From Parvularcula sp964484475 (GTDB lineage Bacteria; Pseudomonadota; Alphaproteobacteria; Caulobacterales; Parvularculaceae), in assembly GCA_964484475.1 (NCBI GenBank), contig CAZAFU010000027.1, positions 1 through 28,363 on the forward strand: a stretch of 28,363 nt of DNA, given 5' to 3'. This document shows, piece after piece, positions 1-7,264 of the stretch. The notes below the pieces were generated by a model that was not told the DNA's origin, made no database searches, and saw only the letters and a list, made by a program, of their open reading frames with translations. The stretch's first letter is position 1. Each line of letters starts with the position of its first letter. A program made the translations under genes and the position numbers.

Positions 1-419
1 ACAACGTCTGCTCGGCGGTGGAGTATTTCCGCAAGCTCGGCGGCAATGTCGGCGTGGCCGGCATGGTCATCAACAAGGATGACGGAACAGGCGAGGCGAA
101 GGCATTCGCCGGTTCGGTGGGCATTCCGGTTCTCTCGGCGATCCCCGCTGACGACGACATCCGCCGGATGAGTGCGAACTACCAGATAGTCGGCCGTCCT
201 GGCGGTCCGTGGGCGCCGCTTTTCTCGGACCTGGCCGCGAACGTTGCCGACGCGCCTCCGCTCCACCCCCAGCCCTTGTCCCACGACCAGCTGCTCGGGC
301 TGTTCGATGACGAGGAGACAGGGGCGGCTGTCGAGCTCGAACCCGCGACCATGGCCGACATGTGCGGCAAGGTCGATCTCGAGAAACCTTCCCTCGAAGT
401 GATCTACGAGGAGATCTGA
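1..419 (+). CDS. bchX: Chlorophyllide reductase iron protein subunit X, 3' part
   Basis: This is the C-terminal part of the NifH-like ATPase of chlorophyllide a reductase (COR). The protein passes electrons, at the cost of ATP, to the BchY-BchZ catalytic component during bacteriochlorophyll a synthesis. The reading frame is open from base 3 and ends at TGA 417-419, so about 139 codons are present and more than half of the usual ~330 residues lie upstream of the window. The segment NVCSAVEYFRKLGG followed by GVAGMVINKDDGTGEA is typical of BchX. The Fe-S cysteine and P-loop portions are not in view. bchY starts 3 nt downstream, and order and spacing match the bchXYZ block of purple bacteria. 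Identity is secure; only the start is unknown. Confidence 0.96.
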   Translation, partial: NVCSAVEYFRKLGGNVGVAGMVINKDDGTGEAKAFAGSVGIPVLSAIPADDDIRRMSANYQIVGRPGGPWAPLFSDLAANVADAPPLHPQPLSHDQLLGLFDDEETGAAVELEPATMADMCGKVDLEKPSLEVIYEEI

Positions 420-422
420 GAC

Positions 423-1967
423 ATGGCCGACGGCACCATCTCCCTCATCGACACGGTCGGCGGCCGCAGGGCCGAACCCCAGGACGTGGGCTGCCACGCA
501 GGTCCCGAGACGATGAAAAAGGCTGCCGAGGCCGCCGGGCAGGGACCGCTCCTCGAACAGCTCGAGAAGGATTATCCCAAAGGGCCGCACGACCAGCCCC
601 AGAGCATGTGCCCGGCCTTCGGGTCGCTGCGCGTCGGCCTGAGGATGCGCCGTACGGCGACCATCCTCTCGGGCTCGGCCTGCTGTGTCTACGGCCTGAC
701 CTTCACCTCGCATTTCTATGGCGCGAAACGGAGCGTCGGCTACGTCCCCTTCAACTCGGAAACCCTGGTGACGGGCAAGCTCTTCGAGGACATCCGCGAG
801 GCGGTCTACGCCACCGCGGACCCGGAGAAATACGATACGGTCGTCGTCACGAACCTTTGTGTACCAACGGCCTCCGGCGTACCTCTGAGGCTCCTGCCCA
901 AGGAGATCAACGGCGTCCGCATCGTGGGGATCGACGTTCCGGGCTTCGGGGTGCCGACCCATGCCGAAGCCAAGGATGTCCTCGCCGGCGCCATGCTCGC
1001 CGCAGCACGGCGCGAGGTCGAGACGGGCCCGGTCCACAGGGCCAGCAGCGACACCGAAAACCTTCCCAAGATCACGCTCCTCGGCGAGATGTTCCCGGTC
1101 GACCCGATCACGGTCAGCCAGATGCTCAAGCCCATGGGGCTTGCCGCCGGCGCCACGGTTCCCACCCGTGAGTGGCGCGAACTCTACATGGCCCTCGACG
1201 GTGCAGCGGTCGCCGCCATCCACCCCTTCTACACCGCCTCGGTACGCGAGTTCAAAGCCGCAGGCCGCCCGGTGGTGGGTTCGGCCCCCGTGGGCCGCGA
1301 GGGTACGGCGGACTGGCTGGCCGCGATCGGCGAAGCCTGCGGCCTGTCGTCCGAGAAGATCGCGGCGGCGCAGAATGCCGCTCTTCCCGCCATTTCCGAA
1401 GCCCTGGCGGCATCCCCGATCAATGCCCGGATCACCCTCTCCGGATACGAAGGATCCGAGTTGATCGTGGGCCGCCTCCTGGTCGAAGCGGGGGCGGATC
1501 TTCGTTACGTCGGCACGGCCTGCCCGAAGACGCCCTATTCCGAAGCCGACTATGAATGGCTCACCGCACGCGGAGTGAAGGTCCAGTACCGCGCCTCGCT
1601 CGAGCAGGATCTCGCGGCCTTCGAGGAATTCCGCCCCGACCTCGCGATCGGCACGACCCCGGTCGTCCAGAAGGCGAAGGAACGCGCCGTACCCGCTCTT
1701 TACTTCACCAATCTCATCTCGGCCCGGCCGCTGCTCGGCCCGCCGGGAGCCGCCTCCTTGGCGCAGACCATCAATGCCGCGGTCGGCAACCGTGCCCGGT
1801 TCGAGGCGATGAACGCCTTCTTCGCCGGGGTCGGCGAGGGCGATACCGCCGGTATCTGGCGCGATACGCCCTCTTCGAGCGACGCGATGCGCAAGAAGAA
1901 CGCCCGCAAGCGGCTCGCCGCCGAAAAGCGGAAGGCCGAGAAGCAGGAGGACCCGATCCCATGCTGA
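423..1967 (+). CDS. bchY: Chlorophyllide reductase subunit Y
   Basis: NifD-like subunit of the COR catalytic component, which with BchZ reduces the C7-C8 double bond of chlorophyllide a on the way to bacteriochlorophyll a. It encodes 514 residues, normal for BchY. Cysteines at about residues 24, 63, 87 and 88 (GCHAGPET, SMCPAFGS, GSACCVYG) lie where the family places [4Fe-4S] ligands; which ones ligate is inferred. The NifD/oxidoreductase type-1 fold spans most of the chain. The C-terminal ~30 residues are unusually rich in Lys, Arg, Ala and Glu. The ATG at 423 follows the bchX stop by 3 nt, and the stop overlaps the bchZ start (shared ATGCTGA), implying translational coupling. Confidence 0.96.
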   Translation: MADGTISLIDTVGGRRAEPQDVGCHAGPETMKKAAEAAGQGPLLEQLEKDYPKGPHDQPQSMCPAFGSLRVGLRMRRTATILSGSACCVYGLTFTSHFYGAKRSVGYVPFNSETLVTGKLFEDIREAVYATADPEKYDTVVVTNLCVPTASGVPLRLLPKEINGVRIVGIDVPGFGVPTHAEAKDVLAGAMLAAARREVETGPVHRASSDTENLPKITLLGEMFPVDPITVSQMLKPMGLAAGATVPTREWRELYMALDGAAVAAIHPFYTASVREFKAAGRPVVGSAPVGREGTADWLAAIGEACGLSSEKIAAAQNAALPAISEALAASPINARITLSGYEGSELIVGRLLVEAGADLRYVGTACPKTPYSEADYEWLTARGVKVQYRASLEQDLAAFEEFRPDLAIGTTPVVQKAKERAVPALYFTNLISARPLLGPPGAASLAQTINAAVGNRARFEAMNAFFAGVGEGDTAGIWRDTPSSSDAMRKKNARKRLAAEKRKAEKQEDPIPC

Positions 1968-3418
1968 TCCAGGACCACGACCGCGCAGGCGGCTACTGGG
2001 GCTCTGTCTACGTCTTCACGGCGATCAAGGGGCTCCAGGTCATCATCGACGGGCCGGTCGGCTGCGAGAACCTCCCGGTGACTTCGGTTCTTCACTATAC
2101 GGACGCCTTGCCGCCGCACGAGCTTCCCATCGTGGTGACGGGCCTTGCCGAAGAGGAACTTGGCCAGAAAGGCACCGAAGAGGCGATGCGCCGGGCGAGG
2201 GAGGTCATGGATCCCGACCTTCCCGCCGTTGTCGTCACCGGTTCGATCGCGGAGATGATCGGCGGCGGCGTGACGCCCGAAGGCTCGAACATCCAGCGCT
2301 TCCTGCCGCGGACCATCGATGAGGACCAGTGGGAGAGCGCGGACCGCGCGCTGCTCTGGCTGTGGACGGAGTATGGCCAGACCAAGGGCCGCGATCCCCG
2401 GCCCTCCAAGAAGGAAGCCGGAGCCAAGCCGAAGGTCAACATCATCGGGCCCGCCTACGGCATGTTCAACACGCCTTCGGACCTTGCCGAGATCTGCAGG
2501 CTCGCAGAAGGCATCGGGGCAGAGATCAACCTGGTCTACCCGCTCGGCGCGCATCTCGACGAGACACGCAGGCTGATCGATGCCGACGCCAACATCTGCC
2601 TCTACCGCGAATACGGCCGCATGCTCTGCGAGGCTCTCGGCAAGCCCTACCTGCAGGCGCCCATCGGTCTTCACTCGACCACGAAGTTTCTGCGCACCCT
2701 CGGGGAGCTTCTGGGGCTGGACCCCGAACCCTTCATCGAGCGTGAGAAGCACACCACGATCAAGCCGCTCTGGGACCTCTGGCGCTCGGTCACCCAGGAC
2801 TTCTTCGGAACCGCCAATTTCGGCGTGGTCGCGAACGAAACCTATGCCCGTGGACTGAGGAACTTCCTCGAGGACGAGCTCGGTCTGCCCTGTGCCTTCG
2901 CGATCAGCAGGGTCGCCGGCAAGAAGTCCGACAACGACAAGGTCCGTAGCGAGATCGCCGAGAAGAGACCCTTCGTGGTCTTCGGAAGTTTCAACGAGCG
3001 GATGTATATCCAGGAAGAACGGGTCCAGTCCGTCTACATACCCGCCTCGTTTCCCGGCGCCGTCATCAGGCGGCATACCGGGACCCCGTTCATGGGGTAT
3101 GCAGGCTGCGTGAACGTCGTGCAGGAGTACTGCAACGGGCTCTTCGACGCGCTCTTCCATATCCTGCCTCTCGGTTCCGATCTCGACCAGGTCGAGCGGA
3201 CCCCGATCCCCACCGCCTCCGCCCTGCCGTGGGACGAGGAGGCCACCGAACAGCTCGACGCACTGGTCGCCCAATACCCTGTCATTGCGCGGATTTCCGC
3301 TGCGAAGACACTGCGCGACCAGGCCGAACGAACCGCACGCTCGATGGACGCCGACAAGGTCGGCCTGGCCCATCTGCCTGCGAATGATCGCCGGAAACCG
3401 AAAGGAGAAGCAGCATGA
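1961..3418 (+). CDS. bchZ: Chlorophyllide reductase subunit Z
   Basis: NifK-like partner of BchY in the COR catalytic heterotetramer. It encodes 485 residues. The N-terminal GPVGCENLP segment (Cys35) is a candidate ligand for the [4Fe-4S] cluster at the subunit interface. The following stretch (HYTDALPPHELP, then VVVTGSIAEMIGG) is characteristic of BchZ. The start at 1961 overlaps the last 7 nt of bchY and gives the normal family N-terminus; the same frame is open upstream to 1556, but that part overlaps bchY and is not expected in BchZ. The stop overlaps the pufQ ATG by 4 nt (ATGA), tying pigment synthesis and reaction-centre genes into one transcript. Confidence 0.96.
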   Translation: MLIQDHDRAGGYWGSVYVFTAIKGLQVIIDGPVGCENLPVTSVLHYTDALPPHELPIVVTGLAEEELGQKGTEEAMRRAREVMDPDLPAVVVTGSIAEMIGGGVTPEGSNIQRFLPRTIDEDQWESADRALLWLWTEYGQTKGRDPRPSKKEAGAKPKVNIIGPAYGMFNTPSDLAEICRLAEGIGAEINLVYPLGAHLDETRRLIDADANICLYREYGRMLCEALGKPYLQAPIGLHSTTKFLRTLGELLGLDPEPFIEREKHTTIKPLWDLWRSVTQDFFGTANFGVVANETYARGLRNFLEDELGLPCAFAISRVAGKKSDNDKVRSEIAEKRPFVVFGSFNERMYIQEERVQSVYIPASFPGAVIRRHTGTPFMGYAGCVNVVQEYCNGLFDALFHILPLGSDLDQVERTPIPTASALPWDEEATEQLDALVAQYPVIARISAAKTLRDQAERTARSMDADKVGLAHLPANDRRKPKGEAA

Positions 3419-3690
3419 ACCAGGTCATGACGGAGGTCCATGTCTCTGCGCTTGCGCCGCCCCTCCCGCGGGAGAGGACAGGCGGCCCCAACCGGCCCGA
3501 CGTTCACCGGTACGACCGGATCGAATACCGGCTCTATACGGTGATCCTTTTTCCATTCGCCGTCCTCGCCGTCCTGGCGAAGCGGGCCGCCCGCAAGGGG
3601 CAGCCGCGAACAACGCTGAAGCGTCACTTCCTCAGTGAAGTGATCGAACTCAACCGAACGACCGTCCCGTGGGTTTTCATGGGCCGGTAG
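3415..3690 (+). CDS. pufQ: PufQ-like protein
   Basis: PufQ is a small membrane protein at the head of the puf operon that is needed for normal bacteriochlorophyll formation, possibly as a pigment carrier; its exact role is not settled. This copy has 91 residues, slightly longer than the usual ~70-80. It matches the family layout: a variable N-terminus, an R-x-E-Y-R-L-Y entry, one hydrophobic helix at about residues 43-58 (TVILFPFAVLAVLA), then a basic segment and a C-terminal TVPWVFMGR resembling the conserved ITPxIFRx end. Assignment rests on this pattern and on position between bchZ and pufB. The ATG overlaps the bchZ stop, with AAAGGAG about 9 nt upstream. Confidence 0.85.
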   Translation: MNQVMTEVHVSALAPPLPRERTGGPNRPDVHRYDRIEYRLYTVILFPFAVLAVLAKRAARKGQPRTTLKRHFLSEVIELNRTTVPWVFMGR

Positions 3691-3700
3691 TGAGCCGCGC

Positions 3701-3717
3701 GTCCGCCGGAGGCGGGC
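3701..3717 (+). other. Hairpin between pufQ and pufB
   Basis: Seven-base-pair stem with a GGA loop: 3701-3707 pairs with 3711-3717 (core CCGCC/GGCGG plus one G-T pair). No T-run follows, so it is unlikely to terminate transcription. Hairpins here could be mRNA-processing or stability elements separating the weakly expressed upstream genes from pufBA; that role is inferred. Confidence 0.4.
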
Positions 3718-3783
3718 GACGGAACCCTGAGTCGCGGGGGCAACTGCGGCGGAGAGCAACGAAAAGGAGAAGGAGTACAGACT

Positions 3784-4020
3784 ATGTCGACAACGACAAC
3801 TGCTTCGCAGACAGTTCACGACGATTCGATGACGGGACTGTCGCAGAAAGAAGCTCAGGAGTTTCACAAGATCTTCGTGACGAGTTTTCTCGTATTCACG
3901 GCGGTCGCGATTGTGGCGCACCTGCTCGTATGGCTGTGGCGCCCCTGGATTCCAGGGCCGGACGGCTACGCTTCGCTGACCTCGGCCGTGCCGAGTTCGC
4001 TTCTGACGATGATTGGATAG
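3784..4020 (+). CDS. pufB: Light-harvesting 1 beta polypeptide
   Basis: Beta apoprotein of the core antenna (LH1), which binds bacteriochlorophyll around the reaction centre in the intracytoplasmic membrane. It has 78 residues with a polar N-terminus, conserved His28 and one transmembrane helix at about residues 30-52. The bacteriochlorophyll-ligating His is His46 in VAHLLVWLWRPWIPG. Most LH1 beta chains end soon after this W-R-P-W motif; this one continues for about 20 more residues (PDGYASLTSAV...). A strong Shine-Dalgarno tract (AAAGGAGAAGGAG) ends about 8 nt before the ATG, as expected for an abundant protein. pufA follows 9 nt downstream. Confidence 0.95.
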   Translation: MSTTTTASQTVHDDSMTGLSQKEAQEFHKIFVTSFLVFTAVAIVAHLLVWLWRPWIPGPDGYASLTSAVPSSLLTMIG

Positions 4021-4029
4021 GAGGCCCAT

Positions 4030-4215
4030 ATGTGGCGTGTCTGGCAACTGTTTGACCCCCGCCGTGCACTGATTGGACTCTTCGTGTTTCTTTTCGTGCT
4101 CGCGCTTCTCATTCACTTCATCCTCCTCAGCTCACCCCGTTACAACTGGCTTGATACGGCACCTGTTGAGGTTTCGTCGCTGTCCTATGAGACAGACGAC
4201 TACCGACTATCCTGA
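4030..4215 (+). CDS. pufA: Light-harvesting 1 alpha polypeptide
   Basis: Alpha apoprotein of LH1; alpha/beta pairs form the ring around the reaction centre. It has 61 residues and starts with the signature MWRVWQLFDPRRAL. One membrane helix follows, with the bacteriochlorophyll-ligating His29 (LALLIHFILLSS), then RYNWLD after the helix. The last ~15 residues are acidic and polar. The Shine-Dalgarno AGGAGG overlaps the pufB stop codon (TAGGAGG), so the two antenna subunits are translationally linked in the usual B-A order. Confidence 0.96.
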   Translation: MWRVWQLFDPRRALIGLFVFLFVLALLIHFILLSSPRYNWLDTAPVEVSSLSYETDDYRLS

Positions 4216-4349
4216 CCAAGAAAGGGGAGAGGCGATGTCCGCTCCTCCTCTTTCACCAAACGGTGCCGCCGACGAAACGACGGAAGTACGGCTCGGCCTG
4301 TCACGACAGGAGGGTCCCTGCGCAACCTTAGGCTGGAGGGCCTCAAACC
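4216..4349 (+). other. pufA-pufL intercistronic region with hairpin
   Basis: This 134-nt stretch has no convincing gene. It contains a compact hairpin, CCTGT (4297-4301) / ACAGG (4306-4310) with loop CACG, and a small AGGC/GCCT stem (4330-4333/4340-4343) just before pufL. In Rhodobacter, hairpins at this junction slow 3'-to-5' decay of the pufBA segment and so set a high antenna-to-reaction-centre ratio. A similar role is inferred here from position. The pufL Shine-Dalgarno GGAGGG (4335-4340) lies in the second stem. Confidence 0.5.
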
Positions 4350-5177
4350 ATGGCGCTTCTAAGTTTTGAAAGAAAATACCGTGTCCGGGGCGGCACGCTG
4401 ATCGGCGGAGATCTTTTCGATTTCTGGGTCGGCCCCTTCTATGTTGGTTTCTTCGGGGTGACCTCCGCGTTCTTTGCCATCCTTGGCACGCTCCTCATCT
4501 TTCTTGGCGCCTCGATGGAGGGGACCTGGAACCCCTGGCTTATCAGCATCGATCCGCCGGACGTAAGTTATGGCCTGGCTCTCGCGCCGATGGCTGCGGG
4601 GGGGCTCTGGCAGATCATCACGCTATGCGCCCTCGGAGCATTCGGGTCCTGGGCCCTCAGAGAGGTGGAGATCTGCAGAAAGCTAGGCATGGGATACCAT
4701 GTCCCGATCGCCTTCGCGACGGCGATCCTCGCCTACGCAACGCTCGTTGTGGTGCGGCCATTCCTGATGGGCGCATGGGGATACGGGTTTCCCTACGGGA
4801 TCATGAGCCACCTCGACTGGGTGTACCAGACTGGCTATCAGTACGGGAACTTCCACTACAATCCCGCCCACATGATCGCCATCACGTTCTTCTTCACGAC
4901 GACCCTGGCCCTGGCGATGCACGGTGGCCTGGTGCTCGCGGCGACGAACCCCGGCAAGGGGCAGGTGGTGAAGACACCCGAACACGAGAACGCGTTCTTC
5001 CGCGACTTCATAGGGTACTCCGTAGGCACCCTGGGCATTCACAGGGTCGGCCTCTTCCTGGCTCTCAACGCCGGGATCTGGAGCGCGATCTGCATTGTCA
5101 TCAGCGGCCCATTCTACGAAGGATCGTGGATCGACTGGTGGGACTTCTGGAAAAACGTCCCCATCTGGCGGGACTAA
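4350..5177 (+). CDS. pufL: Photosynthetic reaction centre L subunit
   Basis: Membrane subunit of the type-II (quinone-reducing) reaction centre, which carries the photochemically active cofactor branch. It has 275 residues and five hydrophobic segments. Key histidines are present: His154 (SHLDW) and His174 (NPAH) for bacteriochlorophyll, and His191 (AMHGG) and His231 (GIHRVG) for the non-haem iron. They are shifted by one from Rhodobacter sphaeroides numbering because the Met is counted. The motif YGNFHYNPAHM is typical. ATG 4350 follows GGAGGG by about 9 nt. pufM starts 12 nt after the stop. Confidence 0.98.
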   Translation: MALLSFERKYRVRGGTLIGGDLFDFWVGPFYVGFFGVTSAFFAILGTLLIFLGASMEGTWNPWLISIDPPDVSYGLALAPMAAGGLWQIITLCALGAFGSWALREVEICRKLGMGYHVPIAFATAILAYATLVVVRPFLMGAWGYGFPYGIMSHLDWVYQTGYQYGNFHYNPAHMIAITFFFTTTLALAMHGGLVLAATNPGKGQVVKTPEHENAFFRDFIGYSVGTLGIHRVGLFLALNAGIWSAICIVISGPFYEGSWIDWWDFWKNVPIWRD

Positions 5178-5189
5178 GGGAGATATCCG

Positions 5190-6113
5190 ATGGCTGACTA
5201 TCAAAACCTCCTGACCCAGGTTCAGGTCCGTGGCCACACCGATCTGGGCGTTCCCCTCCCGCGAGGCGACAAACGGGACCTGATCACGAGCCACAACTAC
5301 TGGCTCGGCAAGATCGGGGACGCACAGCTGGGGCCGATCTATCTCGGCTTCACCGGTGTCGCTTCCCTGATCTGCGGCAGCCTCGCGATCATCATCATCG
5401 GCCTCAACATGTGGGCGAGTGTCGGCTGGAACCCGATCAAGTTCGTTGGGCAGCTGCCCTGGCTCTCTCTCGACCCGCCGGGTCCGGAATACGGCCTCCA
5501 GATCCTTCCTCCGCTTGCGGAAGGCGGATGGTGGCTGATCGCGGGCTTCTTCCTGACGACCTCGATCATCCTCTGGTGGGTCCGCTCCTACAGGCGCGCC
5601 AGGCAGCTCGGTCTCGGCACGCATGTGTCCTGGGCCTTTGCCGCCGCGATATGGCTCTATCTCGTGCTCGGCTTCATCAGGCCGCTGGCGATGGGCAGCT
5701 GGAGCGAGGCCGTGCCCTTCGGTATCTTCCCGCACCTCGACTGGACGAACAACTTCTCGCTGATCTACGGGAACCTGTTCTACAACCCGTTCCACATGCT
5801 CTCGATCGTGTTCCTGTACGGATCGACCCTGCTGTTCGCGATGCACGGTGCCACGATCCTGGCGGTCGGCCGCTACGGCGGTGAACGCGAGATCGAGCAG
5901 ATCTATGACCGCGGGACGGCATCGGAAAGGGCAGCGCTCTTCTGGCGCTGGACCATGGGCTTCAACGCCTCGATGGAATCCATCCACCGCTGGGCATGGT
6001 GGTTCGCCGTCCTGACGGTCATCACCGGCGGCATCGGGATCCTCCTGACCGGAACGGTGGTCGACAACTGGTACGACTGGGGTATCAGGAACAACTTCGC
6101 CGCCCCGTTCTGA
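5190..6113 (+). CDS. pufM: Photosynthetic reaction centre M subunit
   Basis: Second core membrane subunit of the type-II reaction centre. It has 307 residues. Visible ligands are His182 (PHLDW) and His202 (NPFHM) for bacteriochlorophyll, and His219 (AMHGA), Glu234 (GGEREIEQ) and His266 (SIHRW) for the iron. Trp252 (FWRWTMGFNA) lies at the QA site. The protein ends at NNFAAPF, without a C-terminal extension. No tetrahaem cytochrome gene (pufC) and no pufX follow, so the reaction centre is probably re-reduced by a soluble or separately encoded cytochrome. The operon appears to end at the hairpin just downstream. Confidence 0.98.
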   Translation: MADYQNLLTQVQVRGHTDLGVPLPRGDKRDLITSHNYWLGKIGDAQLGPIYLGFTGVASLICGSLAIIIIGLNMWASVGWNPIKFVGQLPWLSLDPPGPEYGLQILPPLAEGGWWLIAGFFLTTSIILWWVRSYRRARQLGLGTHVSWAFAAAIWLYLVLGFIRPLAMGSWSEAVPFGIFPHLDWTNNFSLIYGNLFYNPFHMLSIVFLYGSTLLFAMHGATILAVGRYGGEREIEQIYDRGTASERAALFWRWTMGFNASMESIHRWAWWFAVLTVITGGIGILLTGTVVDNWYDWGIRNNFAAPF

Positions 6114-6123
6114 ATGAAGCCTG

Positions 6124-6159
6124 CCTCCGCAGCTCACGTTATCGTGCATGCTGCGGAGG
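6124..6159 (+). terminator. Hairpin at 3' end of puf operon
   Basis: A perfect 10-bp stem, CCTCCGCAGC (6124-6133) with GCTGCGGAGG (6150-6159), encloses a second 4-bp stem, CACG/CGTG (6135-6138/6143-6146) with loop TTAT. It begins 10 nt after the pufM stop. There is no T-run, so it may act as an RNA 3'-end stabiliser or a weak terminator rather than a classical intrinsic terminator. Confidence 0.65.
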
Positions 6160-6269
6160 AACGCGGGCCCGGGGCGGGCGTTCGAGTGAAGACGCGGCAT
6201 GCGTCATTGGGCCGGATCGCATCTGGCTTGTTGAGTTCAACACAAGCGTACCAACGATTAGGAGCGATC

Positions 6270-6920
6270 ATGGCGAGCAAGGTCATTACGGTTTTCGCGT
6301 CACTCTCGACGCTGGCACTCGTCGCCTGTGGCGACGGAGGTGAGGGCCGGGTCGATGATGTCGATCGGGACCCGCTGAGCCCCAAGGATTCCGAGGAAGA
6401 CTTCAACGACGGTCTGGCCGGTGCGCTTGGTAATGACGAAAATCCGGTCCTGCTGGATGAAGAGGCCGCCGAAGAGCCCGGCATGCAGCTCGATCCGGCG
6501 CTGGTGACGCTCTCCGAGGTGCGGATCCCCTCCGACGTCCAGGCCCTCGTCGATAACAGTTTCGACCGGGCCGATACCAATGACGACGGTGTGCTTTCCG
6601 GTGAGGAGTATCTCATCATCGCTCCCGCTCTTGGCCAGTCGGACAACAATATCGGTCGCCCGGCGGGCGATGGGCCCGGAGCGTCGGCCGTCGGAACCGG
6701 CGACACGGCATCGGGTACCGGCCTGCCCGAAGGATGGGAAGCTGCGGGTCGTGATGACTTCATCGCGGAAATCACCGGCGGCGACATGGCCGTCAGCCGC
6801 GAGGATATGCTGCTCGCCTTCTCGGACCGCTACGAGGTCGCCGATCGGGATGGCAACGATATCCTGGAAGATGACGAGATCGCGGCCTTCGGCAGGCTCG
6901 CCCTGGCTGTTCGGACCTAG
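6270..6920 (+). CDS. EF-hand lipoprotein, function unknown
   Basis: A 216-residue exported protein. A hydrophobic signal segment leads to the lipobox LVAC (Cys20 would be lipidated). The next residues are Gly-Asp, so there is no Asp directly after the Cys, and outer-membrane placement is plausible. The mature chain is strongly acidic. Two canonical EF-hand loops are visible: DTNDDGVLSGEE (residues 102-113) and DRDGNDILEDDE (192-203), implying Ca2+ binding. A Gly/Ala/Thr/Asp-rich linker separates them. I chose ATG 6270 because AGGAG lies 5 nt upstream and the signal peptide begins there; the frame is open back to 6114, but that part looks non-coding and overlaps the puf hairpin. No enzymatic domain is recognised. 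A link to photosynthesis is positional only. Confidence 0.82.
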   Translation: MASKVITVFASLSTLALVACGDGGEGRVDDVDRDPLSPKDSEEDFNDGLAGALGNDENPVLLDEEAAEEPGMQLDPALVTLSEVRIPSDVQALVDNSFDRADTNDDGVLSGEEYLIIAPALGQSDNNIGRPAGDGPGASAVGTGDTASGTGLPEGWEAAGRDDFIAEITGGDMAVSREDMLLAFSDRYEVADRDGNDILEDDEIAAFGRLALAVRT

Positions 6921-6933
6921 ACGCTTCGAGAGA

Positions 6934-6973
6934 GAGCCCGCCGGACTTGCATGAACGGGGCGGGTTCGTTTCT
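6934..6973 (+). terminator. Probable terminator after EF-hand gene
   Basis: Nine-pair stem (one G-T): GAGCCCGCC at 6934-6942 with GGCGGGTTC at 6959-6967, loop 16 nt, followed by GTTTCT. It starts 14 nt after the EF-hand stop codon. The T-run is short, so termination efficiency is uncertain. Confidence 0.5.
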
Positions 6974-7186
6974 CCGGGTCATCCTGCGATGGTTTGGGCA
7001 AGGCTGGTCGACTGGCTGATGCGCGCCCGAGGCCGAGGCCCGTGGATTCCGTTTGCGTCGCGTTCCCTCCACCCATCGCGAAGAATGCCGTGATGCTCCC
7101 CATGAAGAGGATGTCCCGCTTCTCACGGAGGTTCCTGGGGGACGGCGGCGGTGGCTCCGGCAGCGACCGTGAGACCCTTTGGCGTC
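6974..7186. other. Intergenic stretch, no gene seen
   Basis: Upstream portion of the 344-nt gap between the EF-hand and marR genes. Short frames are open on both strands, but they have Arg/Pro/Ser-rich translations typical of GC-rich chance frames, and no convincing ribosome binding site was found. I see no RNA gene here. Confidence 0.5.
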
Positions 7187-7226
7187 TCGGCAGCACATGA
7201 GGTGCATCGGCAGCAAATCGTGCTAC
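7187..7226. promoter_or_regulatory. Tandem repeat with dyads, candidate MarR operator
   Basis: The 9-mer TCGGCAGCA occurs at 7187-7195 and again at 7207-7215, exactly 20 bp apart (about two helical turns). Each copy runs into a small inverted repeat: GCAC-N5-GTGC (7193-7205) and AGCA-N5-TGCT (7212-7224). A related CCGGCAGC lies at 7157-7164. The element is 39-78 bp upstream of the marR start, where autoregulatory MarR operators commonly sit. Operator function is inferred. Confidence 0.35.
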
Positions 7227-7264
7227 ATCCGTCCATGGCATCGGAATGAACATGACGGAAAGAG

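Noticed and set aside
1700..3373. 557-codon minus-strand frame antisense to bchZ
   Set aside because: It is a shadow of the conserved bchY/bchZ coding strand with no family signature.
6114..6269. N-terminal extension of the EF-hand gene starting right after pufM
   Set aside because: The extension would bury the signal peptide, overlaps the puf 3' hairpin and has no ribosome binding site; AGGAG precedes ATG 6270.
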